Source: Colias croceus (lineage: Eukaryota; Arthropoda; Insecta; Lepidoptera; Pieridae). From it: a DNA stretch of 64,000 nucleotides. The notes below the pieces were generated by a model. It saw nothing but the letters and a program-made list of their open reading frames with translations, did no database searches and had not been told where the DNA came from. This document shows positions 35,337 to 49,600 of the stretch, piece by piece. The position numbers and the translations under genes are program-made. Where the stretch lies: NCBI RefSeq assembly GCF_905220415.1, contig NC_059556.1, positions 6,460,501-6,524,500 of the forward strand, given 5' to 3'. The first letter of the stretch is position 1; the number at the start of each line of letters is the position of its first letter.

Positions 35337-36530
35337 ACGCGCCTTTACACTCGAAGGTTTGACAGCTGTCACTGTGACGTGTCACGCGTGACATCATCAA
35401 CGGCGTCCATAGAGTAGCGCGATTTAGACGTTGTCATTCACCGGAAATTCTTGTTCGAATTGAGGAACGTTTTGAATTTAGATTCTATTTTCGAACTGTT
35501 TTGCATACACGTGGTGTGTAATGAAATTTGTTATCTGTAAACGTTTTTGTTTGCAGACATTTGATTATGGAAATTCTATAGAGGAGAATGCGTAGTGGAA
35601 ACTACTGCTAATTTGAAACTTGAAAGTCTAGTATGGAATGGAGAATAAAGAGAGCATTTACGAAGCTCACAAGACATTTTATAATATAAATATACAAACT
35701 TCGAACCATATAATTGGTTGAAAAGGTTGTGATTTGAAACATCCAACTAGTGTTGTGTTATTTTAATTTTTTATGTCTGTGTGAATGTTGGGTTTGGTAG
35801 AAGTTGCATGTTTAATCGATAATAATCAATTTGCCAAATTCCAAGAATAGATGCGAGATTGATGAGGTATAAATGTTATGTTTAGTGACTAACAAGAAGT
35901 ACATTAAGTATTCTTTTATTTATGTTGACGTGTGAACGCAGCCTTAACTATTTTTACTACTGTAATGGTTTGCGTGGAAACGAAATAAAAATATTGCTCA
36001 CAGCAAAAAAAAATGTCAAATAAACGAAAGTGTTCCAAAAAATAATATCATCTGTATCAGATGAAGTTCAAACTAGGTACTTTAGTAATAATTTACTAAC
36101 AACAAGTTTGTATGTAAGCCTATTGTAGTACAATTACTTAATTTTTGTCGTGTGTGGAATGCGCTAAGTGTGTATCTTGTTACGTATAGTACGGCGTCAC
36201 GTAAAAAGAACGCTGGATGAAAGTGATGGGGTGTGTTTGCATGGATCGAGTTTTGCACGAAAGCTATGTGCCGATTATTTTATTTTTGAACTAGGCTCGC
36301 GAATCGTGGCTTCGCAATTACCTATTTGTTATTCTTATAACCACCTCATAACACCAAATAGACCGATAAATCGCCAATGCGCAGCCATCCGTCAGCGTTC
36401 TTTTTACTTGACGCGACTTGTATCTTTAAAGATGCTATTCATTAACTTGCAATAAACATAGAGTTTTAGTGGAATTATTACTCTATATTTTAAATGTTTC
36501 GTCTGTTCGGCGAGTTATAAAACCAAGGAA
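35337..36530 (+). other. klar 3' UTR and downstream
   Basis: AT-rich with AATAAA-type signals near 35643, 35978 and 36453. Which one is used cannot be told from sequence alone. Confidence 0.45.
36193..36416. mobile_element. Small MITE-like inverted repeat
   Basis: GGCGTCACGTAAAAAGAACG near 36193 is mirrored by CGTTCTTTTTACTTGACGCG near 36396, matching at 21 of 24 positions, about 220 bp apart. A 95-codon plus-strand ORF inside has no recognisable family and is probably fortuitous. Confidence 0.45.
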
Positions 36531-38430
36531 AAACATATTTAAGTTACCTTGGCCTTGCATTTAATAAAAAGTGCAAGTATTATATAATCTTACTATACAC
36601 CTACATAAGATTATCTACAATGCTAATGATAAAAACATTAAGTATAAGTATCAAAACTTCTATAGTTTATCAAGATCTCACCGAACAGATATATACAAAT
36701 GTATTACATAATGTAATACAGTGGCCTTAATGAAAGTTAACTTATAAGACTGAATAAATAAATATCAATTTAACGCTAAACTTAAATATCTATAATTTTT
36801 TAAGATTGCCTGTTTTGTAATAAATTCAATGTATGTCTTATGTATCTGATATTTTATTTGACGTATAGTTTGCGATTTTGTTCGTTTAAAGAGTGTTACA
36901 GCTGCATTAGAAAAACAATAATAAATTTGTTAGCAAGCTAATAAAGTTCAGATAAAGTGGATCAACTGGCTTTAATAGTCTGCTAGCTTTTAATATATTA
37001 TCATATTCTTATTTTTTAAATAACATATTACAACTGCTAGGCTATGTACTGTCGCAAACTATAGTGCAAATGAGAAATCACCTTTATATTTTATCTATAC
37101 CGTAATTTCATCTGTGTTTGATTTTATGAAACAAACAATTATTATTGATTCTTATTTCTTATCTATTATTTTATTATTATTTGATTGATATAATATTTAT
37201 TGTATTGAATGTTGGGTGTAACGAAATTTATAATTTGTTGATTTTTATATGAAAATGTAATATTTTTATTAATTATTTTACCATTTTGCCGATAGGTGTT
37301 GAATATTCCTGTTGTTAAACATGAGTATTTCATTTTAAACTGATAATATTGTCGATATGTATGTATGTGTATTATCAAAAACAGTAATAAATCTAATTTA
37401 TTATTTAGGATGATACTTACCTACTAATCATATCAGATTCATGGTTTTTTAATGACTATATCCCTTTGTATAGTTATTAGGTATGTCGTAATTATTAATT
37501 AAATAATTTTCAATAATGTGCTTCAATTATTGGCAATTTAAAAAGAATTATATCAACATACAGCAAAGAAATTGTATTAAAAAAACATATTACTTGTATA
37601 GGTAACTTAATAAGAAGAAAGTATATATTCTACAAAGTTATTATCTATTTACAATATTATAAGTCCATGATTTTTATCAGGGAATATTCACCTTTTGTAA
37701 GTCATGCTTGATGTTTGAGTGTGTAGCGCATTCTAGTTGTGAATGATTAAATTAGTTATAAGAATATCTCTGTAGTGATATAAAAGTCAACTTTTACTAA
37801 CGTTAAAAAGTTTTATTTATGAACCATTATAACAATCGCAACCGCCAGTATTTCTTAAGAGAATAAATCAATTTAAATAAGTCACTGCAGAGAAAGTTAA
37901 TAATTAATTAAATGTTAATCACTTAGGCGGTAATGCCGACATAGTGTGTCATATTTCTATAAGCTTTTGTATTTTATTTTGGACTAAGCTTAGGGTGTAT
38001 GGACATGCTATAATGTGCATTTAATTTTTTTAGCAATGGAATGGAAACATCTTTAGGTGTTTGGATAACATCATGTTGGCTTTTTGGAATGATAAATAAA
38101 CATTGGTTTTCAATTTTATTACTGCCTTTTATTTGAAACCCTTTTTTAATTACTGCCCTTTTTAGTCAGACATTAGTCAACTGATTTAAAAAATTATGAA
38201 AATAACTTTCACATAGGTACTTAATTCAGAGATATCCTACATCGTGAATTAGGAATAATGTTGTCAGTGTGGTTGAAAAAATGAACATAAATTGATTTGA
38301 GAGAAAAGCTGTTTATTCCGTCTCCACATAATATAGACATTTAAAATGCTATTCAAATGATACTGATATCAAACATATATAAATAAAACCGAAATGCATA
38401 TTAGATGAAATTTGATTAGTCTATTCTAAT
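36531..38430. other. Intergenic AT-rich sequence
   Basis: No gene or repeat recognised. AATAAA at about 38094 could be a distal klar polyadenylation site. Confidence 0.35.
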
Positions 38431-38431
38431 A

Positions 38432-38560
38432 GGTACTATAAAGCTGAAGATTTTGTTTGCTTGAACGCGCTAATTTCAGGAACCACGGGTCTGATTTAAA
38501 AAATTAGATCAATACATTTATCGAGGACAGCTATATAAAAAATATTAACAAGGTAGGTAA
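38432..38560 (-). mobile_element. RTE-type LINE tail fragment, reversed
   Basis: TGCTTGAACGCGCTAATTTC, GGAACCACGGGTCTGATTTA and ATTTATCGAGGACAGCTATA match, in reverse orientation, the family seen at 30785-30965. That copy has GAGCTATCTAACACCGAAAG in the corresponding part. Confidence 0.55.
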
Positions 38561-38757
38561 AACCTCGTACCTATTTACCTACTCTGTGGGTAAAACTGGG
38601 GGGAACACATAGTAAATGGGGGGGTCATGGTTCATGGAGGGCAATTTTCCAGGTCATGAATTGTAAGTTGTAACCTACCGGCTACCACTGTGGTTTGAAA
38701 TCTATAAAAATATGGACAAATTATAAGAAATGAATAGAGATACTTAAAAATTCTATA

Positions 38758-39633
38758 TAGATGTCGTGGTCATATCGTAGATTTGATCATTTCATGATAT
38801 GAGTGGCCATTTCACGAAATGGTCGCATATCGTGAAATGGCCAACATAGTTTGATCAGATCGTTAAATCGTCAACGTTTCACGATTTGGTCATCCACATT
38901 TGGCCAGATCGTATAAAATATAAAGAGTCCATAAAATATTAAAAAATTTCAGAATAACTATATTCTAAAAACGTGTTTAATGTCATTTAAGTTAGTGCCG
39001 CGGCAGCGGCCGGCGAATGCCAGAAGCGAATCGTTTTTGCAATAGAAAACAATTAGGTTAGGTTAGGTTACACTTTGATAAACAACGCACGAGCCGAGCG
39101 AGCAAAGCGAGCGTGCCGCGGCAGCGGCCGGCGAGTGCCAGAAGCGGAAAAACAAACAATTATAATAATATAGTAGTAGTTTCTTAAATTATTTTATTTA
39201 AGTCGCATTTTTTCTTAAATACATATAAGATATCCACATTTCCATAGTACTCGTACCTCCTCGTCGTAAATTCTTTGCTATGACTTTCTTCATAATATTG
39301 TTATTAAACGAATTATGAAGTTTTTAACTGCGAATAATTTAATTTTCGCCAGCGGCCGCCATCTTATCACATAAACACAGAGCTTGCAGCGCCTCTACCA
39401 ACGATTAATGTAACTATTTTACGATATGATAATGATCAAATAATTTTGGTCATTTCATGAAAAAACCGTGCGTTAATTGGCCATATCATGAAACGATTAC
39501 TTATCATTGATCTGCCCAAACCACATCATGATGTGGCCAAACTAAATTGGCCATTTCACGATATGCGACCATTTCGTGAAATGGCCACTCATATCATGAA
39601 ATGATCAAATCTACGATATGACCACGACATAGA
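38758..39633. mobile_element. 868-bp foldback element with 4-bp flanking repeat
   Basis: The outer 83 bp of each arm are identical inverted repeats, beginning TGTCGTGGTCATATCGTAGA at 38762 and ending at 39629. TAGA flanks both sides (38758-38761 and 39630-39633). Inside, short words such as CATTTCACGATATG recur in both orientations. The centre holds two direct copies of GCCGCGGCAGCGGCCGGCGA (about 38998 and 39115). Superfamily unknown; there is no transposase. Confidence 0.75.
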
Positions 39634-40499
39634 CACTGTGATAGACACGGACTTGCGGACACATTACAATGGACTGAACCAACTGGTTACTGGACCTGTG
39701 AACGTGGACTATGGGCGTTGATCAGAATAATAATTGATAAAAAAACATATAGATATAGTCAACAGAAATAATGATGCTAATTATTTTAATCTGTAACCCT
39801 TTTCTTTTCTGTTTTTCCGTCTCCTCATCCTGATTCCTGAGGGCTGGGGTCATTTTAATTTTAAAATAATAATAATTAATGCTAGCAATACTATATTTTA
39901 AGGTGCAGACAGCACTGCGTCTAATAGGACTTCTTTCATGGTGAACTGTTCACCAAACCGTGAACCGTGAACCCACACGTGAACCTTTCTGGTCGCAAAT
40001 TATTTGATAAGGTTCTAAAATATAAGAGGTCACAGAGGTAAAAGAAAAATTAGTTCCCTTTGAAAATTAAAAATAATTTCAAAATTGCATCAACATGTCA
40101 ACAATGATATTTTATGTATAGATACGTTATATACTCACAATATATCCAAAAAAAATGCTTCATATGCAGTGTCAGGCACACACAAATACAAGTTTCATTT
40201 TACTTAATTTATTACATTGACAGACTGTATAAGAGAGATGGCTCTAATAAAATGATATAAACAAAAAAGACAAAGATAGTTTGTCACTTCCGCGCAGGTG
40301 TAAACAAAAGTCATAAGAATTCACCAATTAAATATAAATAAACAAATAGTTGCCATGGCAATTGGCATAGACTAACGACACAGAAGGTTCAATGTTATAG
40401 ATATTACGTTTCCTGCACACGTAAACAAATGTGACAATTTCATTTACTATTTAATTATTATTATGAAGTTTTATTAAAATGAAAAAAACTTTTTTGGAG

Positions 40500-40700
40500 A
40501 TATAACTGTATTAAGCATTTATTACTAGCTGTGGTGTTCGTTTTCGGTCATCATCATTTCACCCGATAAGCACCCACTGCTGAGAATAGTCCTCCTTATA
40601 GAACTCCATACGGACCGATCTTACGCTATTCGTTTCAAGGCAGTTCCCGTAACCCGTACAAGGTCATCACTCCAACTTGTAGGATATAATAATAGTGGTG
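40500..40700 (-). mobile_element. Degenerate RTE-like LINE fragment
   Basis: CATCATCATTTCACCCGATA, GCACCCACTGCTGAGAATAG, TCCTCCTTATAGA and AGGTCATCACTCCAAC resemble the reversed 3' coding part of RTE-type LINEs that is very common in moth genomes. Assignment is from general resemblance. Confidence 0.4.
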
Positions 40701-43328
40701 CCTAGATGAAAAAAAGTATGAAATAAAAGAAAGGATGAAGTATAAGCCTTTTTTATCTAAAACACAAATAAAATGTATGTTCAATAGCTATTTACAGAAA
40801 AGCAAATACTTAGCATTTTTCGTCAGTAGCGATAATCTTTTCTTTAATGTACTTATACGTATATTCAACATCATTTTTGCAAACAAACATTTTTGCCATC
40901 ACGATTTCATGGTATATAATAAATAGATATATTTGTTAATTACATGCACTGTGTGGATTAAAATATAAAAATAATCAAGTATTTACCCAAATCGAAATAA
41001 ATAAAATAACCGTTCTATTTTCAATAATCGTATCTATATGATAATCTTTGAACACAGTGTGCGCTAGCTTTGTCACACTAGTGATTGAAGCAATGTTTTA
41101 TCCCTTTCATTATTTCAATACAAGTGTCAAGCAAGTGTCATTCATTAATAATTGCAAATTGTTATTTTTGCTCTAAAATTATAATATTTTAATACATTTA
41201 CCTGTGATATGATATCCCTCTATCTTTCTTTATTTTACTATCGTAATTTATGCACTTTCTGAACACACAAGAAGGCATTATTGATAATTTTAACGTTTAT
41301 ATCAGCATGTGCGTTCGCTGTCACAAGTCACAATCTGACTGATTCCACTGGTCCCAATTAGGACCAATTCACGGTTTACGTTTTGGTGCGTTGGTAACGT
41401 ATCTACCTCTTGTTTCTATATATAATATCATTGCATGTCAATTAATAATAAAGTAGGTATTAAGTAGGTAACTAAAATTTTATTTAATAATAAAAAATTA
41501 AACTCAGATTACATAGCTACTTTATATTTTAAAAAGCTAGAAAATATTCGTTAACAAAAAAAAAATGTACTTTGCACTTTGCAAGATTCCTTTTTTATAT
41601 TATCTGTTATATCCACGTGTTACATAAAACAATTCTATAGTCTGTAGACAGTCTATTATCTTTGAGTTTGACTATGAATATAATTTTTAATATCCGGTTG
41701 GTTACACGAGAATAGAACCGCGTGTAGAATTTGGTGAAAGTAAATATTTTGCTGTCGATCTCATACAATTCTAGTGCCTGAAAATATCAGTATTTAAAAA
41801 AAAAGGTATGTATGTAATAGTTTTATCATATTACAATATAGGTAGTTATTTTATCCAAGATGCACGTTGCTTATTGTAATGCCGCCATATTGTAGCAGGT
41901 TCACATTTTTCTTGGTTTTACTGCTTAATCTTCTGTCCTCATTTAAAATAAATGTATCCACAATATTTTGCTTCAAGTCCGCGATGTTAGATCGCATAAA
42001 ATTCTTCATTAGCCAATGTACAATTTGATTGGACTAAAAAGCGCATGGTGATTGCGCGTCGGTGCCGACTGCCGCCATTCTATGTTCAGAGGTTATCGAT
42101 TTTAAATAGGTTTGTATTCTATACTTCGTATATAATAAGGTACAAGTAAAAGTAAGTGATATTTTACGATTGCCGTGTAATTGAACCAAGACAGTTCATT
42201 TTCGAGATTTGTGAAAAAAGACTATCAAATTCCTATTTATAAGCGAGTAGATAAGCAAAATCTATCTCGATTTACAAATAAATTGCAAGTGGAGTGCTTA
42301 TTATAAGTGATTATGAAGTCCGAAGGATAATTTTGATGAGTTGCGAAATCAATAACCTGTTGTAGGATCGCTTGGAGATTTCTGATCGTTTACCAGTTGA
42401 GATTCGTTCTTATTATATACCTACGTAAAACGGCGAATTAGATCGTCATAATGTACAAAAGGGGAAATTACCGGTAAATCACTAAATAACTGTTGTTGTA
42501 GTGATGCTAGGAAACATTCATGTCACCACCATTTGTTTAGTCAATACCGATAAATCACGTTATAACTTACTTTTTTTTCTTGCTTGACTTTATCGACATA
42601 ATCTAGTTTCAAATATTGCATGATTACATTGTAGCAGGTAACAAGTTCCATATTATCAGCCACCTTACAAGTTACAACTTACAAACTACATTTATTGTGA
42701 TCCTCAAGTTCTGCCCCTGTTGAGGTCAACTTCCATTAACCCCTATAGAATTAAATGAAGCTTTCTCAGCTTATAGCAGTATTTGACCTCAATATTTTTG
42801 TAAAACCTAGTAGTATAAATGAATATCACATGCCACCTTTAATTTCGTTCCATATAAAATCATAGTAAGCCTGTCTGTCTCCAAATGCATAAATAATCAA
42901 TGTTTTGATATGATCAATGCAATTACATTACTGTATCATATTGTTTATCTTATCTGTTATTTTGTATTTGTGCTCTTGTGATAATTTGTCAATGCTGATA
43001 AATATTTTTCTTCTAACTTTTCAATATTTTATATCTATGTTTGACACTGAATATCAATGAGATGATCATAGAGATGTATTTACACTTATTTTCCTCTAAA
43101 TAGTTAACTGTTAATGTTAATGTTACATAAACAATCTAACTAAGAGTATCTATGCTGATTTTTATAACTTGTAAAGATGATTGCACAAACATAATATTAT
43201 TGCACAGAAATCAAAAGCATTCAACCATTATGAATGTAAAACAGTAGCTAACTTTTAATATAAAATTGTTTTAAAATTGTAATTATAAAAACAAGAGCAA
43301 GTTTTTTAAATGTTATTTATCTCTGCAG
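40701..43328 (+). other. B52 upstream region, likely promoter and 5' UTR intron
   Basis: The coding start at 43342 sits 14 bases into an exon with a strong acceptor (ctctgcag), so at least one non-coding 5' exon lies upstream. A CpG-containing stretch near 42045-42110 (GCGCGTCGGTGCCGACTGCC) is the best candidate for the first exon or promoter. This rests on composition only. Confidence 0.35.
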
Positions 43329-43341
43329 ATCATCACAGAAA

Positions 43342-43666
43342 ATGGTCGGCTCCAGGGTGTATGTGGGTGGCCTGCCCTTCGGAGTCAGGGAAAGGGATTT
43401 GGAAAAGTTCTTCAAAGGCTTCGGCAGAATTAGAGACATCTTGATCAAAAATGGCTATGGGTTTGTGGTGAGTGTTACTTTATAAATTCTTAGGTACTTG
43501 TTTTTGTTTAAATTAAATCTATTTCATTGGTTAATATTAATAACATTTTATTTTGTTCTTTCCCTTATGTGAATTTTCCTTTTTACTTATTACAGGAATT
43601 TGAAGATTACAGAGATGCAGATGATGCTGTCTATGAATTGAATGGGAAAGAACTATTAGGAGAAAG
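43342..43666 (+). CDS. B52: B52 exons 1-2, RRM1
   Basis: 43342-43467 (ATG in the aaaATGG context) and 43596-43666. RNP2 is VYVGGLPFG and RNP1 is NGYGFVEFED. Exon 1 is phase 0 at its end. Exon 2 ends in AG, completed to Arg by the next exon. RRM1 ends GKELLGER. Confidence 0.95.
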
Positions 43667-46600
43667 GTAAGAATATATTACTATAGAGAAGATAATAACA
43701 TTATTTAATTGTAACATAGTTGAAAATAATGGCATTAATGAAAAATATTACTGAATAGCATTAAATGCCACAAGTGAATTAATTAGTAAAAAAAATGTTA
43801 AGTTTATTCAGTTTTAGATAGTGAAGAAAATAATTTTACTATTTCAACTAGTTACAAAAATCTCTTACATTACAGTCTAACTGTTGTTTAAATAATTTAT
43901 TTTGAAAAAAATAATGTGATGTAGCAATCAGTAATAATAATTAATTACTATGATAAGTATTAACTTAGTTTTAATTTGCAATGATTAACTAATTATAAAT
44001 TGTTTTATTAGCCGGCTCCACTTTTGAATGACATGAATGGAGAACGGATAGCTTGATGTTTTGTGAAAGTTTTTGTGAGACTGCGTGAAAGTTGGTGATA
44101 ATTTATTTTGTTAAATTCTTCAGAAAGTAGACCTAGAGAGAATGAATGAAACTTATCTAACATTTATGTAGAGATATTTTAAGATATTGAAAGTTGTAAT
44201 TTTTTTAATGATAAAACAAAGTTTAAAGATTTTTAATAGTTTTTACAATTCTACAGTCATACAAAATTTAAAGATATTTTATATTTTTTCACAGTCATTG
44301 TTTTAAGATTATTAAAACAATCAAATACTTTGTGTCCAAACTGTGAAGTGTGATTGTGTGAAATACGAAGCGGCCTTGTTGTCGAAACGAGTCTTGCTGT
44401 ATTCAAAATTACCAAACAATTGGGAAAATTGTTTTTGCATATTATACAATACAAGAGCAATATAATTAGAGCTCGTATTTGGCTTATATTCGACTCGCTC
44501 AAGACTCGTCTCGGCAACAAGCCGCTAACGATGCGTGGATGCTTCAGGGTGGTGGTGGAGCCGGCGCGTGGCATCGACCGCAGCGCGGACCGCTACCGCC
44601 GCGACCGCCACTACGAGCGCGACCGCGGCCGATCGCGTTACGAGTGAGTACCGGGCGCTGGGCAGTAGGCGGGAGGGGGGTACTCGTGCGTGCGTGACGT
44701 ACTCGATGCGAACGATATTGTGTCTAGTTTGGTCGAGGTGCATTTTCGTTTGTAACAGTGAGTGGATACACTACAAACTCTATTGGAGAGTTAATGGGAA
44801 AATAGAAGCATATTTTGTTGCAGAAAAATATAACTATCTAAACTCGGAAAGTCGCTGGGATGACGGAGGAATAATTTCTTGTAGAAAAATTAGAAAATTT
44901 ACATTAAATGAGTTACAACTAAGTGAAAACTAGTTGAGAAAAAAGCTCCTTTTTTGATGTTGTCGATGTTTTATTGACCTCAATTATTATAAGGGTCGAA
45001 AACACCATTAAATAGCCATTTTGGCTAATACATGAATGTATTATAATATTAAAACTTAATAAATAGAACTGCACAATGACCATATAAGTCTTAGTTTCTA
45101 AATAGTTTCTCAAGTATACGAAAAAGCACACGCTACAGACTAGACACAGTATCTTCGCATTAGTGCTAACGTGTCGCGGGACGGTATGAGCGGCGCGGTG
45201 GCGCGGTGGTGCGGTGCGGGCGCGCTCGGTAGCTAGCGGCGCGGCTACGAGTGTGGTGTTGTGTAGGGTGAGCGTGGAGCGCGCGCGCGGCGTGCCCCGC
45301 GGCTCGGACCGCTGGGGCGGCCGCGACGGCAAGGCGCCGCCACGGGCCCGCGCGCCCCGCTCCTCGCAGCCGACCTCGTCTGTATCTACCACGTTTGTTA
45401 CCACATACATACACATCAGCCCGTACATTAAAGAAAGGAATCGTGGCAATCATTTGTGGACCCCAAAATACAGGCTGTCCTAGTTTGGGGTCCAAATGTT
45501 ACCAAAACTGTTCAATAAATGATTTTTATTTATTTATTTATTATTTATGGCGGCTTGTAGTTTCGTTTGCGTTAGAGAGAGATATGGCACTAGTGTGCAA
45601 GTGAGAACATGATTTTACTAATTTCACCAACATTTTTGATACCTTTCTTTAATGAATCTGGGTATACACATGAAGGGACAGTTTCACAACTTACTGATTG
45701 ACACTGAAAGCATAGTTGATAAGTTTTGTGGTTTATTTGTGTACACTATTCTTAATGGACAAATACAGCAAATAAGAAGTCATTCAAATCCGTTCAGTAG
45801 TTATCGAGTTATAAGGGAAAACTCAATAACGACTACATAGCTTACACAACTTGAAATGTTAACTGACTAACATAATAAACGGAACATAATAATCAGAAGT
45901 TTTGAAACTGGCCTTTTGTCTTGCATCTTGTAGTTAACCTATATGCTTGAATACTAATATACCATAACATACCTCAAAATTATACCATATAGTACTTCAA
46001 CAATCAACATTGTATTTTAATCACATGCTCATAAATCTGATGTGCTTAATTTGTTAAGCACATCAGATTTATGAGAACTTCTTTATATTCCTTCTTACAT
46101 AAAACCCTCCTAAATAGTTTAAACATGTAAAAATAAGGATGCCATACATCCAATTGCTAGAATTTTACAAGATATTTGATTTCTGCTGCTTGTTAACATT
46201 AAAACTTAAAAGCATGCAACATAAATTAATGGACATATTTTTTTACAATTTATTAACTGCACTTTTACCACATTCCATGCGTCTTTTCCCGAACCTAAAA
46301 GTAAGTCTGCATGCTTTATTGAAAATATTTTACTTGTGTATAAATAACTAAGATTTATAATGCTTGCTGATCTACAAGGCATGTCACTAGTTTCATGTTT
46401 ATTTTCAACAAACCTATAATTAAACGTAATGGTTGACTCCATTGCTTTTTAAAGATTTCATGTAAAAATATTCTGATAATACATATGCACAACTAATGCT
46501 GTATTATATTGCAAAGTATAGACTAACACAGTGAATGCTCTATTCCAGCATCTTTTATTCGTAAGTAAAAAACAAATCATCTCTTGTAGTCACATATTAT

Positions 46601-49600
46601 ATGAATATCCACTGTATTAAAACTGTCCTTTTTTTTTAATGAAATATATTGAAGAAAATTATGAAATACTTAGCAAGTCTACAGTGAGAATTTTTTTTAA
46701 TTATTAATTAAAAATGCTGAACCATTTAAAATGCTTGTGTCCTGTGATGTTTATTTTTAAAAGTCTGTGTTATTTTTCAATTTGAATTTACTGCATCCTA
46801 AATATTTGATTCATTAAGTCTATAAGTATGTATATTAACATAGGTTTTTTTCTTTCCGCAGTGACTACAATTACAGATACGGCCCGCCAACGCGTACCGA
46901 GTATCGACTAATCGTAGAAAATCTGTCAAGCCGCATTAGCTGGCAGGTAAGAGATTGAGCGGCATCGCGGCTCCATCATCACCCCATCATTCACCCAGGG
47001 TCTGGAGTCAGGGCTTACTGTTATTCACCGCTGAGGGCAAGGTTCGGTTTCAAATCAGGCTTGGATCTGTGTGGACAAGGACAATGAAGGCGGATCAAAC
47101 AATGGTCGAGACGAAATTTGTTGAAGACGGAGAAGAAACATGCAGTCAAAAAGAGTACGCGCATAACTCGATTGGAGCTGTATCAATACGCAAAGAGAGA
47201 TAATGGACAAAATAAAAGACGTACAATGGGACTATCGATGACGCGGACGCTGCCAGAACTTGAAGAACCAATAACTATACAAAATAAAATTAACAATAGT
47301 TAAAAAGTAATTTGTTAAAATAGTATTAAACATTTGTCTTTAACTTAAACTTGTCAGTGTAAAGTTACATTAAAATTTTGTTTGTATTACGTTAAAAACC
47401 ATACGAGTTTATTGATTTTATAATAACGACAGAAGGTGGCGTTTCTGGCCTGAGCCCTTCCCGATAGAGCCCGTGTGTGATGTGGTCTGGATGTTAGGAG
47501 GGATTTCGGTGTCCGGCGCCGCTCAGAGCCCCATGACGTTGGTTTCCGGAGCCCTACAGTCGGTGATGAGGCCCCCCTGATGCGCTCCTGTCCTGGGACC
47601 CTCCCAAGGTAATGTCGACCGGGGCCGCACTGCAGGAGCCGATGTGCAAACCCATTGTAAATTCATTCATCTTACCTTTTCGTTATCATGGTTCGTTATA
47701 GTGACTACAGTCGCTGTATTGGACTTTATATATTTTTTGTTCTGTGTTTGTACAGGTTTTCGTAGATTGTCCTATCCTCTAGGTGTCATTGCTTGGAACT
47801 ATCGCCAGGTTGGCCTGGAAGGTGCCAGGATGGTCGGGCGTTTTCATGGAGATGGCCAAAATCAATGAGACAGTGGCAAAATGATGTTGACAAATTTGGT
47901 TGGCGATAGAATACCCCTCACAAAATGGACTCGAATGGATTGAAACACACACACACAAAAAATGAGAAAAGCTTGAGAATGTGGTCCATGATGACATTGA
48001 GATGCAATGATGAATGCTACTAAAAATGACTACTGATGCTGCTAAAAGGACGTATGCAGAGGATAACGAAGGAGTTGATTCCATGATTCAATGCAGCACT
48101 TTTACTCCTCAAGACGTAGACGTTTCTAGAGAAAACAGCACTGAAGAGCACCAAATGGTTAAGAGAGATAGAAAATAATAGTCACAATAAGTGCAACTAG
48201 GGCCAGAACTGAGCTCAATATGTTTTTGGTCCAGAGAATACCAAGAAGGGAAAGAAATTGCTTCAAATCGTGCCACAGCTCCATCGAGATTCTTCTACCT
48301 GTAGTCACAAGCAATGATCACTGAAGGGTAACCATTTACGAAATATCTGTATGTGACACTTTTTTATTTTTTGACTCGAAACTTCATCATCAGGTTGCAT
48401 AAATGTGTCAAGAATTAGGTTTGCTAGCTACTAAAAGTTTTCATGATGATATCGTACATTTTATACCATCTTTCGGGGCTGAAAACCTTGATGATAAAAA
48501 CATATCTGAGGATGGCTTCAGAACATTTTTTTAATGGTGATTATGTTCAGATCGTAATCTATTGTATTGGTTTACAGGACTTAAAGGATTACATGCGTCA
48601 GGCCGGTGAAGTTACTTACGCTGATGCGCACAAACAGCATAGAAATGAGGGGTAAGAATAATATTTTTATTTTATTAGAAATAATTTTATTGTTTGTTTT
48701 TATACATATTTAAAATTTAATTTCGTTTCAAGAAATGTACTTTGTTTTGTTTCTGAACTTACAATAATTAAAAATCCTATTGAGTAGGTTAGCATTTATA
48801 AATTCTGCATCATAATTTTGAAATGCCTCTTATTCATAGTTACCTACCATATTAAACCTTTCGAATAATGTAGTGACACTCTAATTACAAGTACTCAACA
48901 TGTACTCAACTCCTGTGTTGACACACATTAACCTGACATCCTACCATCCTTTACTTGCCACCACTACTCAAACACATTATAATATATAGACTTTATTAAA
49001 TAGTGTCAGTGTGGTAGAATTCGCGACGCATTCAGACATGTGCATGACAATTTTTAAACAAACTTAACATGATGATATCGCATTTTTTCCATCTTTCGGG
49101 GCTGATTACCCGTGATCGACACCTTTCTACCTGACCACCTTTCTTCCCCTATTATTTATCTCTACTACCAAAACACACAATAACATAGTTATTAAATGCA
49201 GTGTGGTGGAATTCGCAACGCACTCGGACATGCGTGCGGCTATAGAGAAGCTGGATGGTACGGAGCTGAACGGTCGTCGCATCAGGTTGGTGGAAGACCG
49301 GCGGTCGTCACGTCGTCGTTCGCGGTCCTCGTCGAGTCGCAGCAGGAGCAGGAGCCGCCCACGACGCGGGTCTAGATCTAGGTAATGAGATGCTTTTATG
49401 TTTCTTTTATAAGAAGTCTAATTGAATAAATAAATTTTTAAGTTTGAGATATAAGTTATCATTTAATTAGATAACTAGCCATGGTACAGTAACTTAATTT
49501 AGTAACAAAGGGTTGTAGGAACCGATAATGCTTATTATAAAATAGTTTAAGAAACATATGGCTGCGACAGGCGCCGTTAGCGACACTACGATAATACTGT

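Noticed and set aside
36168..36455. 95-codon ORF downstream of klar
   Set aside because: Lies inside a small inverted-repeat element and shows no family resemblance or splice context.
44919..45449. 176-codon minus-strand ORF
   Set aside because: Low-complexity Arg/Pro/Ala sequence opposite the GC-rich alternative B52 exon.
46028..46075. Hairpin considered as a microRNA precursor
   Set aside because: The loop is only four bases and the stem 22 bp, too short for a normal Drosha/Dicer substrate.
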